Positions 53,726-62,691 of a stretch of DNA of 64,000 nt are shown one piece after another. The stretch spans positions 2,272,179-2,336,178 of the forward strand of contig CP126121.1 in the NCBI GenBank assembly GCA_030123625.1. The letters run 5' to 3'. Source of the DNA: Nitrospira sp. GTDB taxonomy: Bacteria > Nitrospirota > Nitrospiria > Nitrospirales > Nitrospiraceae. A model generated the notes under the pieces. That model was not told the origin of the DNA and made no database searches. It worked only from the letters and a program-made list of their open reading frames with translations. The translations under genes were made by a program, and so were the position numbers. The first letter of the stretch is position 1, and the number at the start of each line of letters is the position of its first letter.

Positions 53726-54976
53726 ATGAACGTGATTCTTTCGAGCATCCTCGGTGCGGTGTTGTTCGGGGCTGCTTCGCTCAGTACGGCGGGCGAGCCC
53801 GATATCATGACACGGAACCAGCATCGCGGCGCGGTGGGTGAGATCGATGTCATGACGCAGAACCAGTATCTCGGCGCGGATCTGGCGCCGCTGCTTGAAG
53901 CGGCGACGTCCGGGGGACCGTTTGACCCCATGGCGTTCAACAATGCTCTCGTGGAGTCGCTCACAAAGATCGCGGCGTCGCGCCCAGCCGAGCGAGCGCG
54001 CGCGCTCGCCGAGGAGATTGCGCGGCGCAAGCCGGATGTGGTCGGGCTGCAGGAGGCCTATACGTTTGAATGCGCGTCAATTCCGGGCGTCCAGTTGCCG
54101 CCGGACACGGGCTGCCACGACCCGCTGATCAAGGACGCCTTCACCGATCACTTGCAGGACACCGAAGCGGCGTTGCGGGAGAAGTACGTGGTCGCGGGAC
54201 GTGTGACCAACCTCAAAGTCGGCCCTATCCAGTTCCTGGTCAACGGCTTCCCTGCCTTGCTTTCGGTCGCGGACCGCGATGCAATTCTGGTTCGCACGGG
54301 CTTGCCCGTTCAGCGTGTGAACTTCGCCTGCTCGGCGCCTTCTGATGACGGCTGCCATTACCTGACGAGACCGTCCGACCTGGTGCTGGGGGACATCAAA
54401 ATCGCACTCGTGCGCGGCTTTCTTGCGGTGGATGTCACGGTCAAGGACCGACAGTACCGCCTGTTTAATACGCATCTGGAGCAGCGGCTGCTGGCGCCGA
54501 ACCTGCCCGAGACGCGCCTCCTCCAAGTCGGACAGGCCAAAGAGCTCCTCAGTACTGCCTTGGCAACGTGGAGTCGGTGGGACGGATTATCGAAAACAGT
54601 GATCATCGTCGGCGATATAAACTCCGATCCGAGAGATCCGAAGATCACGCTTCCCAATGGGCAGCAGGTCATGACGCCCTATCAGATCTTCACGTCCAAC
54701 GGTTTTACGGATGTCTGGACGCTGCGACCACATCCCAAACCGGGCTTGACGTGCTGCCAGGAGGAGGACCTCACCAACGGGCGGAGCGAGTTGTATGAAC
54801 GTATCGACATGATCTTCTCGCTGACCCCGCCGTCACACGTGATGGACGTGAAACTCCTCGGTAACAGGAAGCGCGATAAGACGGATCCACCGCCTCACGG
54901 TGGGCTGTGGCCGTCAGACCATGCGGCGTTGGCCGCCACACTGAAGTTCAAGGACTGGGGGGCACACACGTCTTGA
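53726..54976 (+). CDS. Secreted endonuclease/exonuclease/phosphatase-fold enzyme
   Basis: Exported protein of 416 residues (signal MNVILSSILGAVLFGAASLSTAG) with the EEP catalytic motifs: DVMTQNQYLGAD, VVGLQEAY with the metal-binding Glu, NTHLE, VGDINSDP, and WPSDHAALAATL at the end. The family includes sphingomyelinases, inositol phosphatases and DNases; the substrate cannot be told here. GGGAGG precedes the ATG. Residues 23-38 and 40-54 are an imperfect tandem copy (PDIMTRNQHRGA and IDVMTQNQYLGA), a small internal duplication of the first beta strand. Confidence 0.85.
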   Translation: MNVILSSILGAVLFGAASLSTAGEPDIMTRNQHRGAVGEIDVMTQNQYLGADLAPLLEAATSGGPFDPMAFNNALVESLTKIAASRPAERARALAEEIARRKPDVVGLQEAYTFECASIPGVQLPPDTGCHDPLIKDAFTDHLQDTEAALREKYVVAGRVTNLKVGPIQFLVNGFPALLSVADRDAILVRTGLPVQRVNFACSAPSDDGCHYLTRPSDLVLGDIKIALVRGFLAVDVTVKDRQYRLFNTHLEQRLLAPNLPETRLLQVGQAKELLSTALATWSRWDGLSKTVIIVGDINSDPRDPKITLPNGQQVMTPYQIFTSNGFTDVWTLRPHPKPGLTCCQEEDLTNGRSELYERIDMIFSLTPPSHVMDVKLLGNRKRDKTDPPPHGGLWPSDHAALAATLKFKDWGAHTS

Positions 54977-55028
54977 TCTTCAGGGACCGGCGAGAAGCGG
55001 CAGCGAGACCGTCCATACAGGCAATGGT

Positions 55029-55382
55029 CTACGGATGGCGCTTGTGGATCGTGAGGTGATTTCCGTCCGGGTCCTCGATCACTGCCATCCGGCAGACCGG
55101 TGTATCGAACACCTCTGTGGAGAACGTCACGGCGCGCTCCTTCATCTTGAGGATAAATGCATCCAGGTCAGATACCTCAAACGCCGCCACCGCTCCCTTC
55201 GCTCCCGGCGTATGCCCCATGTCCGTCGTCGTAATCGCAAAGGTCGATCCTGCAACATCATATTCGACCCAGACATCTCGATTGTTGTAGCTTACGTGCA
55301 AGCCAAGCACGTGCTCATAAAATGCCCGCGCTCGTTCCATACTCGAGACGGGGTAGACGGTGAAGGCGATCGAGGTAATCAT
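55029..55382 (-). CDS. VOC-superfamily (glyoxalase-like) protein
   Basis: A 117-residue protein of the vicinal oxygen chelate fold: FTVYPVSSMERARAFYEHVLGL at the start (22-residue region), a VWVEYDV turn, and the C-terminal EDPDGNHLTIHKR with the usual Glu/His metal positions. The family includes glyoxalases, extradiol dioxygenases and resistance proteins; no substrate can be assigned. It lies upstream, on the same strand, of the DUF2934 gene by gene order but they are separated by about 50 bases. Confidence 0.88.
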   Translation of the reverse strand: MITSIAFTVYPVSSMERARAFYEHVLGLHVSYNNRDVWVEYDVAGSTFAITTTDMGHTPGAKGAVAAFEVSDLDAFILKMKERAVTFSTEVFDTPVCRMAVIEDPDGNHLTIHKRHP

Positions 55383-55436
55383 TGGAACGTTCTATCTCCA
55401 AGACTCGGCTGTCAGGCCTTGGGAAAAATCATCTGC

Positions 55437-55685
55437 TCAGGCCGGCGGCAGCCGGCTCAGAATCTCTCGCTCCGCGTCCAGCCAATCATCGAGCGCGTAT
55501 CCATGTCGATAGCCCCGCTCGTTGTAGAGCTCATAGGCCCGCTTCGCGATCAAGACGTGCAGATCATCGTAGGACGACACCGGTTCACGTGCACGTGGAG
55601 TGGTGGGAGTCGCTGCCTCGGCCGGTGTGCCCGTCGACGCTCGGGCCTTTGTCTTTTTCGTCCGGCGTGAAGGTTCGTTCTTCAT
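55437..55685 (-). CDS. DUF2934 family small protein, paralogue of 10965-11204
   Basis: An 82-residue protein with a Lys/Arg/Thr/Ala-rich N-terminal half and the DUF2934 core (LIAKRAYELYNERGYRHGYA, then LDDWLDAEREILSR). GGAGGATT precedes the ATG. Same architecture as the copy at 10965, with different basic tails. Function unknown. It is followed by the VOC gene on the same strand. Confidence 0.78.
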   Translation of the reverse strand: MKNEPSRRTKKTKARASTGTPAEAATPTTPRAREPVSSYDDLHVLIAKRAYELYNERGYRHGYALDDWLDAEREILSRLPPA

Positions 55686-55929
55686 GGTCCTGTAATCCTC
55701 CTTCTTAAGAGCATTGTCGATACGGATGGAAGTTCATTTGAGTGGGTTGGGAAATCTACGTCGCCTTGAAACGGCATCAGAACATGCATATGCCTTTGTG
55801 CATTGCCGAGGTGGCGTGCGGGTCTTTCCGCGGAAGAAAGATTGCACCCGCTCCTCCGACGGTCTGGTCATGGATCTTACCTCTTTTGGGTTCATCAATG
55901 AAGCAGGAGAGTGTTCTCGCCGGGACAAC

Positions 55930-56166
55930 CTATGGCTTCCCTTGTTTCCTCAGCATGCGCGCGACACGCCACGTCACCCATCCCATATACAGGAACAACA
56001 TGAGGCCAAGCAGCTCGACGAGATGAATGAGGTGCCACCCCTCGACTACTTCTACCTGCACGATGATCAACAAGACGGTTGCAACTAGAAAGACGAGTAC
56101 GTGTTTGCGGGGCATTGCAAGGACCTCGTGCAGTAATGCCATGAACCACCCGCGCCTGTCCTCCAT
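55930..56166 (-). CDS. Small two-span membrane protein
   Basis: A 78-residue protein with two hydrophobic spans (VLVFLVATVLLIIVQVEVVEG in part, then LVELLGLMLFLYMGWVTW) and charged ends. GAGGAGGG lies eight bases before ATG 56166, which decides the start over longer frames. The EGWHLIHLVELLGL turn between the spans has two His. I do not recognise a family. Neighbouring genes give no clue. Confidence 0.6.
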   Translation of the reverse strand: MEDRRGWFMALLHEVLAMPRKHVLVFLVATVLLIIVQVEVVEGWHLIHLVELLGLMLFLYMGWVTWRVARMLRKQGKP

Positions 56167-56656
56167 GGTCAATGCCCTCCTCTCGACATAGTGATCTGTA
56201 GCAGAGTCTGTTATGGGTCTGATCTGATTGGTGCAGATTGGGTGCCACGGAAGTTCCTGTTCTTCTGTCGTCTTCGCACGGGCAAGAGGGGTGATACCGG
56301 AGTTAATGGCCCGGCTGGCAAATTCTGAGAACGTCTCAGACAGTGGCATGGCGTTTGTGGCGATTCGGGGCAACTCGGTTCAGCCTGCTGCTGCCTTCTG
56401 CTACGGCCTTCTGCGAGTCGAGGTCATGGCTTGTGATCTTGACCGACAACGCAAGCGGAATTGGAGAAATTTTCGCACAGCAATCGAACCGGCCGATGGC
56501 ATTGGCCTTGCTCGTTTCCATCAACAATAGAATAGATAGTGGAGCGGGAGGAGTCGCTATGAGGGGAATTGTCTCTCGCCAGGGTGCTGTGTTCGGCTCT
56601 ATGAAGGCAATGGTCAAGTATTGGAAGGGGCGGCGGGTGAGCCAGGATGTGACGTC
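56167..56656. other. Intergenic region before citrate synthase
   Basis: About 490 bases. Overlapping open frames of 80-115 codons exist on both strands, but none has a ribosome site or recognisable pattern, and they mutually exclude each other. The promoter of citrate synthase is expected here. Confidence 0.4.
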
Positions 56657-57805
56657 ATGACGAAGCCGACCACCTTGCACGAATTTTCACCGGGGCTCGC
56701 CGGGGTTCCCGCAGCCAAATCCTCGATCAGTTATGTGGACGGCCAAGCCGGCTTGTTGGAGTACCGCGGTATTCGCATCGCAGATATGGCTGCTCACAGT
56801 ACATTCATGGAAACTTCGTTTCTCCTTGTGTTCGGTCATTTGCCCATTCCGGACGAACTCCACCGTTTTTCACAAGATATCAGTCATCATCGGCGTATCA
56901 AGTACAGGATTACGGATCTCATCAAGTGTCTTCCAGAACAAGGGCATCCGATGGATGCGCTGCAGGCGGCTGTGGCGGCACTGGGCATGTATTACCCCGC
57001 CCGACAAGTCTTGGACCCAGAGGTCCAATATTGGTCGGTCGTGCGCTTGATCGCTAAGGTCCCGACCATCATTGCAGCCTATCATCGGCTCAGACGTGGG
57101 GATCACGAGGTTCATCCTCGGGATGATCTCTACCATGCGAGCAACTTTCTCTACATGCTGACGGAAAAGGTTCCGCACCCTTCCTTGGCGAAAGCGCTGG
57201 ACACTTGTCTCATTCTCCACGCAGAACATACCATGAACGCCTCCACCTTCAGCGGCATGGTGACGGCCTCGACATTGGCTGACCCGTATACCGTCGTCTC
57301 TTCCGCCATCGGGACTCTAAAAGGTCCCCTGCATGGAGGCGCCACGGAAGAGGTCGTGCACATGCTGGAGGAAATCGGCTCGCGCGAGCGGGTCCGGGCC
57401 TATCTTGAGAAAAAGCTGGCCGCCAAGCAGAAGCTGATGGGGTTCGGCCATCGTATCTACAAGGTCAAGGACCCCAGGGCTACTATCCTTCAGAAGGTAG
57501 CCAGAGGTCTCGCCGAAGAGTGTGGACCATCTCCACTGTTCGACCTCGCCGAAGAGGTTGAACGAGTGGGAGAGGAACTGCTCCACGCAAAGGGCATCCA
57601 CCCCAATGTCGATTTCTACTCAGGAGTGCTGTACAAGGCCATGGGCATTGATCCTGACTTCTTCACCACCATATTTGCGATGGCCCGAGTTTCAGGGTGG
57701 TTGGCTCACTGGTTGGAACAGATCAAGGACAACAAGCTCTTTCGCCCGGACCAGATTTATGAGGGATCGCATGGCCGAGTCTATGTCCCCATTGATCGCC
57801 GGTGA
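56657..57805 (+). CDS. gltA: Citrate synthase
   Basis: Condenses oxaloacetate and acetyl-CoA to citrate (382 residues, the short type without the N-terminal allosteric domain). Catalytic residues are visible: His in HAEHTMNAST, His in MGFGHRIYK, and Asp in HPNVDFYSG, with GPLHGGATEE between. ATG 56657 is chosen; a 12-codon extension upstream is possible. In an organism with a reductive TCA cycle this enzyme would support the reverse, heterotrophic or reversible use of the cycle. Confidence 0.95.
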   Translation: MTKPTTLHEFSPGLAGVPAAKSSISYVDGQAGLLEYRGIRIADMAAHSTFMETSFLLVFGHLPIPDELHRFSQDISHHRRIKYRITDLIKCLPEQGHPMDALQAAVAALGMYYPARQVLDPEVQYWSVVRLIAKVPTIIAAYHRLRRGDHEVHPRDDLYHASNFLYMLTEKVPHPSLAKALDTCLILHAEHTMNASTFSGMVTASTLADPYTVVSSAIGTLKGPLHGGATEEVVHMLEEIGSRERVRAYLEKKLAAKQKLMGFGHRIYKVKDPRATILQKVARGLAEECGPSPLFDLAEEVERVGEELLHAKGIHPNVDFYSGVLYKAMGIDPDFFTTIFAMARVSGWLAHWLEQIKDNKLFRPDQIYEGSHGRVYVPIDRR

Positions 57806-57948
57806 GGGGAGTAGAGCGAGGGTGCTCTCGATAACGACCGTGTCGAAAATGGCCATGTCGACCGGAGTGTTCGACGGGTTCTCGGGCGATGAGGCTAGGG
57901 ATAGAAAATGAACGATGAGGCGGACATCCGCGATCGGTGAGGTGCATC

Positions 57949-58392
57949 ATGAGAGTTCATATTCCCTTCTTTTGTGCATTGGTCGGCATGATGGCGTTGT
58001 CCAGTACGGCCCTGACGCCAATCTCGACAGAGGCCCAATCCAAGATCCAAGGAGGTCGCGAGCAACGGATTGAGATCGCCATTGAGGATCGTACCTTCTT
58101 TCTAGCCAAAGGTGGCCCCATCCAGATAGGGACGCCGCTCGAGATCCTCGTGGAGAATCGTGACAATGTACGCCATGGCTTTGCGTCATCGGTGCTGACC
58201 GGGCTCCTCGTCTCCGGGGAAGACGATCAGATCGTGACGTATGGGAAAGGCGTGGAAGGATTTTACGTGAATCCCGGGAAAACTCTGGTAATCCGGTTCA
58301 CCACTGAAAGGCCGGGGAGCTTTGCTTTCCACTGTGATATCCATGAGCACATGAAAGGGGAATTATATGTGCTGGAGGTTCCCACGGCATAG
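57949..58392 (+). CDS. Exported cupredoxin-like protein
   Basis: A 147-residue periplasmic blue-copper-type protein. A signal peptide (FFCALVGMMALSSTALTP) is followed by a beta-rich domain with possible type 1 copper ligands: His in NRDNVRHGFASS and the C-terminal FHCDIHEHMKGEL giving Cys, His and Met at the C-x2-H-x2-M spacing. Likely an electron carrier or a small oxidase-associated cupredoxin. GGTGAGG precedes ATG 57949. It starts about 140 bases after citrate synthase on the same strand. Confidence 0.85.
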   Translation: MRVHIPFFCALVGMMALSSTALTPISTEAQSKIQGGREQRIEIAIEDRTFFLAKGGPIQIGTPLEILVENRDNVRHGFASSVLTGLLVSGEDDQIVTYGKGVEGFYVNPGKTLVIRFTTERPGSFAFHCDIHEHMKGELYVLEVPTA

Positions 58393-58464
58393 AACGGCAT
58401 AGATAGGAGGTACCGCGATATGCGCCCCGCAGCTTTTTGAGCAACTCCTCATACGAGCTCTCGT

Positions 58465-59142
58465 TCACGCCAAGTATGCCGCAACAATTCCGGAGAGCAC
58501 GATCCCATCAAAAGTGCCGGCGCCACCGATGCTGGCGATGCCGGTGGCGATCTTTTCGATATCGCGAAGATGGAGCAGATCGGCCCCAAGAAGCGGGCCC
58601 AGCACGCCGGCGACAAAGGCGACCGGAGGGGCTTGGTCCGGAACGAAGGACAGAGCGCATACAGTTGCAAGCAAGGGAGGAAAGAGACCGGGCATCGCAA
58701 TGCCGATCCCCTCGATCGGTTTCGCCGACCAATAGCACGCTACCGTATTGATGAAGATCGCCAGGAGCAGTCCCGAGAGCGGTTGCCGGCCTGCCAGGAT
58801 GACATGAGCCGTTTCATAGATCGCCAGCGCCACCGGAATGAGGCAGCCGCCGACATTGACGGCAATGACGGTTTCTCGACGCACCTGCTGGAACGCCGGC
58901 CACCACCTCGATAGTCCGAACACTGCCAACGGATCTGCCGGCACCGATTCCGTTCGAGAGATTCGTTTGACAGGAATGTTAATCGGACTTCCCGGAAAAA
59001 TCCCGATCACCACGAGCAGAGCCGTTGTGGGATCCAATTTCAGTTTCACCAGGGCCGAAGCGAACACTTGGCCGAAGACAAACGGAAGCATCACCAACAG
59101 CACAAAAAACAGGAGCAGCGGCAGAAGGCTCAGAGATCTCAT
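58465..59142 (-). CDS. DUF1614 integral membrane protein
   Basis: A 225-residue membrane protein with about six hydrophobic segments and the conserved DUF1614 features: PTTALLVVIGIFPGSPINIPVKRI, VNVGGCLIPVALAIYE, NTVACYWSAKPIEGIGI, and a Gly-rich C-terminus IASIGGAGTFDGIVLSG. Function unknown; the family is often annotated as a possible transporter. ATG 59142 gives a start directly before the first span (LSLLPLLLFFVLLVMLPF); longer starts add a charged tail. Confidence 0.85.
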   Translation of the reverse strand: MRSLSLLPLLLFFVLLVMLPFVFGQVFASALVKLKLDPTTALLVVIGIFPGSPINIPVKRISRTESVPADPLAVFGLSRWWPAFQQVRRETVIAVNVGGCLIPVALAIYETAHVILAGRQPLSGLLLAIFINTVACYWSAKPIEGIGIAMPGLFPPLLATVCALSFVPDQAPPVAFVAGVLGPLLGADLLHLRDIEKIATGIASIGGAGTFDGIVLSGIVAAYLA

Positions 59143-59440
59143 CGCTCGAAATGCCCGTCCTGAAGACAGTCTTACTTGATCGCTGGTCCGCACGACTGAA
59201 GGTGCGTCCACTGTTGCATCTTGCCTCAGCGAGCTCCATTTCTCTGTGGACGCCTACCCCAACCGGTTGCATGATCCAAGAGGTTCGTGCTTCGTATCTC
59301 TATAAACCACACATGGGAATCCGTGAAAGATTTGTCTTTACGCGTTGTGGCATTGAGATTGCTGAATAATTAATTGAGATTACTGAATGTAGACGAAGGC
59401 AGGGACTGCGTTCCATTGTCGGAGAGAAGGAGTATCGCCC
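59143..59440. other. Divergent intergenic region upstream of FBPase
   Basis: About 300 bases without a gene. The last 100 bases before the FBPase ATG are AT-rich (AATTAATTGAGATTACTG) and probably hold its promoter. No operator-like repeat noticed. Confidence 0.4.
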
Positions 59441-60547
59441 ATGAAAGTCACCCTCAGCGTCATCAAAGCCGATATCGGTTCTATCGGCGGCCATATCTGT
59501 CCCTCGCGGCACGTGCTGGAAAGCGTGCGGAATCATATTGTCCAGCATGGCGCCTCATTGTTGATCGATCACTATGTCAGCAGTACCGGTGACGATATTG
59601 CCATCTTGATGACCCACCGGCATGGCACCGGACACGAGGCCGTCCATAAACTGGCGTGGGATGCCTTTCTCGCCGGGACAGAGGTGGCCAAACAGCAGGG
59701 GCTGTACGGTGCCGGTCAAGATTTGTTGAAAGACGCCTTTTCAGGCAATGTGCGCGGGATGGGACCGGCCGTGGCGGAGATGGAATTCAACGAGCGGCCG
59801 AATGAGCCCTTTCTCTTCTTTGCGGCCGATAAGACCGATCCCGGCGCCTTTAATCTCCCGCTGTATCTGGCCTTCGCCGACCCCATGAACACACCGGGTT
59901 TGATCCTGGCGCCCAACATGGCCCAAGGCTTTCGCTTCATCATCATGGATGTGAACCATACTGAAGGTGACCGGATTATCGAGCTCAATACCCGGAAAGA
60001 ATTGTACGAAATCGCCGCGCTGCTGCGAGACACCGAACGCTACGTGGTGGAATCGGTCTGGTCACTCGCCAGCGGCGAACAAGCAGTAGTGGCGTCCACT
60101 TCACGGCTGCATAACATTGCCGGGAAGTACACCGGCAAGGACGACCCGGTGATGCTGGTGCGGGTCCAGAAGGATTTTCCGGCGACGGGCGAGATCTTAG
60201 CGCCCTATGCCATCGGTCCGTATGTGGCCGGTGGGATGCGCGGCTCTCATCAGATGCCTTTGATGCCGGTCCCGCTTCAGTCGGGTATCAGCTACTTCGA
60301 TGGCCCTCCGGTGATCACCTGTGCCGCCTTTGCCATGCACGAAGGGCGGTTTACCGAACCGGCGGACGCATTCGCCCATCCGTTCTGGAACCGCGTGCGC
60401 GACACCGTATCCGACAAAGCCATCGGCATGCGACGTCAAGGGTTCTTTGGTGCCGCCATGCTGCCCATGGCGGAACTGGAGTATACCGGCATCATGGAAA
60501 ACCTGAAGGCGCTGGAACCACGATTCCACGTGCGCACCGATTCGTGA
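59441..60547 (+). CDS. fbp: Fructose-1,6-bisphosphatase class V (FBP aldolase/phosphatase)
   Basis: Bifunctional archaeal-type enzyme that condenses triose phosphates and dephosphorylates the product to fructose 6-phosphate, giving one-way gluconeogenesis (368 residues). The Mg-binding N-terminus SVIKADIGSIGGHICPS (17 residues) and GKYTGKDDPVMLVR, FFAADKTDPGAFN, AYAIGPYVAGGMRGSH-type segments match the class V family at full length. GGAGAGAAGGAG precedes the ATG. It is typical of archaea and deep-branching autotrophic bacteria and supports carbon-fixing metabolism of the host. Confidence 0.95.
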   Translation: MKVTLSVIKADIGSIGGHICPSRHVLESVRNHIVQHGASLLIDHYVSSTGDDIAILMTHRHGTGHEAVHKLAWDAFLAGTEVAKQQGLYGAGQDLLKDAFSGNVRGMGPAVAEMEFNERPNEPFLFFAADKTDPGAFNLPLYLAFADPMNTPGLILAPNMAQGFRFIIMDVNHTEGDRIIELNTRKELYEIAALLRDTERYVVESVWSLASGEQAVVASTSRLHNIAGKYTGKDDPVMLVRVQKDFPATGEILAPYAIGPYVAGGMRGSHQMPLMPVPLQSGISYFDGPPVITCAAFAMHEGRFTEPADAFAHPFWNRVRDTVSDKAIGMRRQGFFGAAMLPMAELEYTGIMENLKALEPRFHVRTDS

Positions 60548-60610
60548 TCGCGGCGACGACCGAGTGTTCTACATCGCTCGTGGGATTATGGCGTTGAGCG
60601 AGACGACCAG

Positions 60611-60811
60611 TCACTGCAGAATCCCGCTCACAATCATTTCCACCGCTTGCTCCGGCGTGAGTCCCCGTGCCATCAACGTTTCCAATTCTTTCTTGTTCAC
60701 GCTGCCGATGGCCGCTTCGTGGGTGACCTTGGCTTCAGGATGGAACACCCTGACGATGGGGCCACTGCCGGAATAGCAAGAACCGTCCATGGTCGGCATG
60801 AGAGGGACCAT
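60611..60811 (-). pseudogene. Second copy of the 3' end of sufBD
   Basis: The minus strand encodes PIVRVFHPEAKVTHEAAIGS and continues to the C-terminus of SufBD with only two or three residue changes, ending in the same place. About 78 bases in the middle (from CTCCGGCGTGAG to TCGTGGGTGAC on the plus strand) are identical to the copy at 61805-61882. The 5' part of the frame (MVPLMPTMDGSCYSGSG) does not match. It lies on the same strand as sufBD, with the DUF433/DUF5615 pair in between. Confidence 0.85.
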
Positions 60812-60947
60812 TTTGAAACCGGTTTGCCGGCGGCTCAGCAGATCGGCATTTTAGCCGACTCCACGACCCATTAGGGCAATTATATAGCTTAACGTGCTGG
60901 GCATCCCGCGCGGCCGCTGAACCAACAGGTAAACCCTGGCCGCTAGA

Positions 60948-61317
60948 TCACTCCTTTTCGGCGGTGCGCAAATGAATGCGGATGCGGCCGGGCTCCACGA
61001 TCCGCAACCGGCCGGAAGGCGATTCCTTCACGACGGTGAGAACGATTTGCTCGATCAGCGCCTGCATCCCTGCGAGGGTGGGGTGCGGATGACGCAGCAC
61101 GATGAAACCTGATGAATTCTCCGGAGGAAAATCCAAGAGCTGGGCGAAGTCGAGATCCGCCGTGATCAAGCACCGCTGCTCCCTCCGGCAAACAAGGCGA
61201 TCGCTTCGTCATCTGCCCCCTGCAGCCTTCATCGAAGACCGTGCTCACAGCGTGGCCTGCTCTGATGAGCGGCGCCTGCCAGCGGGGATCGCAGTTCTCG
61301 TCGAACTTAAATTGCAC
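60948..61317 (-). pseudogene. DUF5615 (PIN-like) toxin gene with two frameshifts
   Basis: Three consecutive frames together spell a DUF5615 protein: QFKFDENCDPRWQAPLIRAG and HAVSTVFDEG in the first, LQGADDEAIA in the second, CRREQRCLITADLDFAQLLD onwards in the third, ending at 60948. One missing C near 61225 and one missing T near 61194 would restore a full protein of about 123 residues with the catalytic-type DEN and DLDFA motifs. It starts at GTG 61317, overlapping the region of the DUF433 stop. Real inactivation or sequencing error cannot be told apart here. Confidence 0.75.
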
Positions 61318-61319
61318 GG

Positions 61320-61556
61320 TCAGGTTGTGATTTCGACCGGAAGCACCCGTTCACGCGCCATCTCGGCGGCATACGCCAGACAAGCTTGGACATCTTCTCG
61401 GGTGAGACTCGGATAAGCAGCTAGCATCTCTTCTACACTGTCCCCGTTGGCCAGATACTGGACAATCAGCCAGACCATGACGCGAGTCCCCTTCACGCAG
61501 GGCTGACCATGGCAGATGCGAGGATTGATGCTGATTCGGTCAAGGAGGCTCTTCAT
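61320..61556 (-). CDS. DUF433 antitoxin
   Basis: A 78-residue winged-helix-like protein: LLDRISINPRICHGQPCVKG, then TRVMVWLIVQYLANGDSVEE and YPSLTREDVQACLAYA, the standard DUF433 pattern. These proteins are antitoxins of DUF5615 PIN-like toxins, and the (frameshifted) toxin gene follows at once. ATG 61556 chosen; a large in-frame extension upstream is antisense to sufBD and rejected. The pair lies between two copies of the sufBD 3' end. Confidence 0.9.
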   Translation of the reverse strand: MKSLLDRISINPRICHGQPCVKGTRVMVWLIVQYLANGDSVEEMLAAYPSLTREDVQACLAYAAEMARERVLPVEITT

Positions 61557-61756
61557 TGTTTGGTTGAATGATAGGCCATGTGCGGGGTTCGGTTCAATGG
61601 GCTGCGGTGACCTGACCTTTGCCGTAGTTGTAAACAAAGCGGTTTCGATGAAAATGTTTTGCCTTTGACTGAATGCTGATTCGATTGGCTTGCTATACGT
61701 TAGGACATGACAGACATTCTCAGTGATCTGAGAATTGGTCATGGACCGACGCTCTG

Positions 61757-62691
61757 TCACCGCAGAATCCCACTGACGATCATCTCCACCGCTCGCTCCG
61801 GCGTGAGTCCCCGTGCCATCAACGTTTCCAATTCTTTCTTGTTCACGCTGCCGATGGCCGCTTCGTGGGTGACTTTTGCTTCCGGGTGAAACACCCTCAC
61901 GATTGGGATCGCGCTGGCATGGGCTCTCCCTTGCACGATCTCCATGCAATCCACGTGACCACGGGCTCCACGTGCATGGGCTTCGGTGATCCCGGTGATT
62001 TCCGCACGGGCCTCGTCTTCCAGCACGACACGTGTCTTGATCAGACCTCGCGACCGCGCACCTCGAAGCACGACGGTTTCCTTGAGGGCGATCCGATCGG
62101 TCTTGTGGGCGAAGATCTTCGCGGTGAGTTCGGCGATGCCGTCTTCCTCCACCTCGACGAGATAATCGATGCCGAGGTCGCCCACGGAACCGGACAACAG
62201 TGAAAAGTCGGAAAAGTACCGCGCGCCTTTTTCGATTCTGATCGACGCATGGGGAAGTACCTGCATCCCACCGTGTGGGCCGTGGTAATGGCCTTCGGTG
62301 TAGGTCAGCGACGCGCCGGATCCGATCGTGATCGTGGCCTGCATGCGATGTTGTGCCGCGGTGGCGATGGGAAAGAGACAGTGGGAAAGCACGCGTGCAG
62401 CTGCCCCCTCTTCCATGACAACGTCGATGCGGATATTCTGAATGCCGGTCGGATGGGCCAGGCCGAAGCACATGTGGATCGGTTGCTCAATGGTCACGCC
62501 CGCGCGAATGGTCATCTTTCCGACGATGGCTTCTGAGGTTTCTTCCAGATCCAGTTGGAGACCGGGTACAGACCGGCGGCTTAGGATGTGATGGCCTTGT
62601 CCGACGACATGAGCGATCTTCTTATCATCGAGGATCGTCGGCTCCCTCCGACCATCGGCAACACACGGATGAGTTCTTCAAGCTCGGACAT
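61757..62691 (-). CDS. SufBD-family Fe-S cluster scaffold, with an N-terminal frameshift
   Basis: Scaffold of a minimal Suf system. The intact frame (up to 62515 or slightly beyond) has RAGVTIEQPIHMCFGLAHP, GSGASLTYTEGHYHG, and the C-terminal HVDCMEIVQG then HPEAKVTHEAAIGSVNKKEL (20 residues), typical of short SufBD proteins. The natural start is ATG 62691 (MSELEELIRVLPMVGG), overlapping the sufC stop. That frame must shift near 62642 to reach EPTILDDKKIAHVVGQGHHI; one missing G in the GGG run explains it. Restored length is about 310 residues. Without the fix the protein would start at ATG 62515, losing about 58 residues. Confidence 0.85.

Noticed and set aside
61557-62471. Long in-frame extension of the DUF433 gene
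   Set aside because: It is simply another frame of sufBD read on the same strand; DUF433 proteins are about 75-80 residues.
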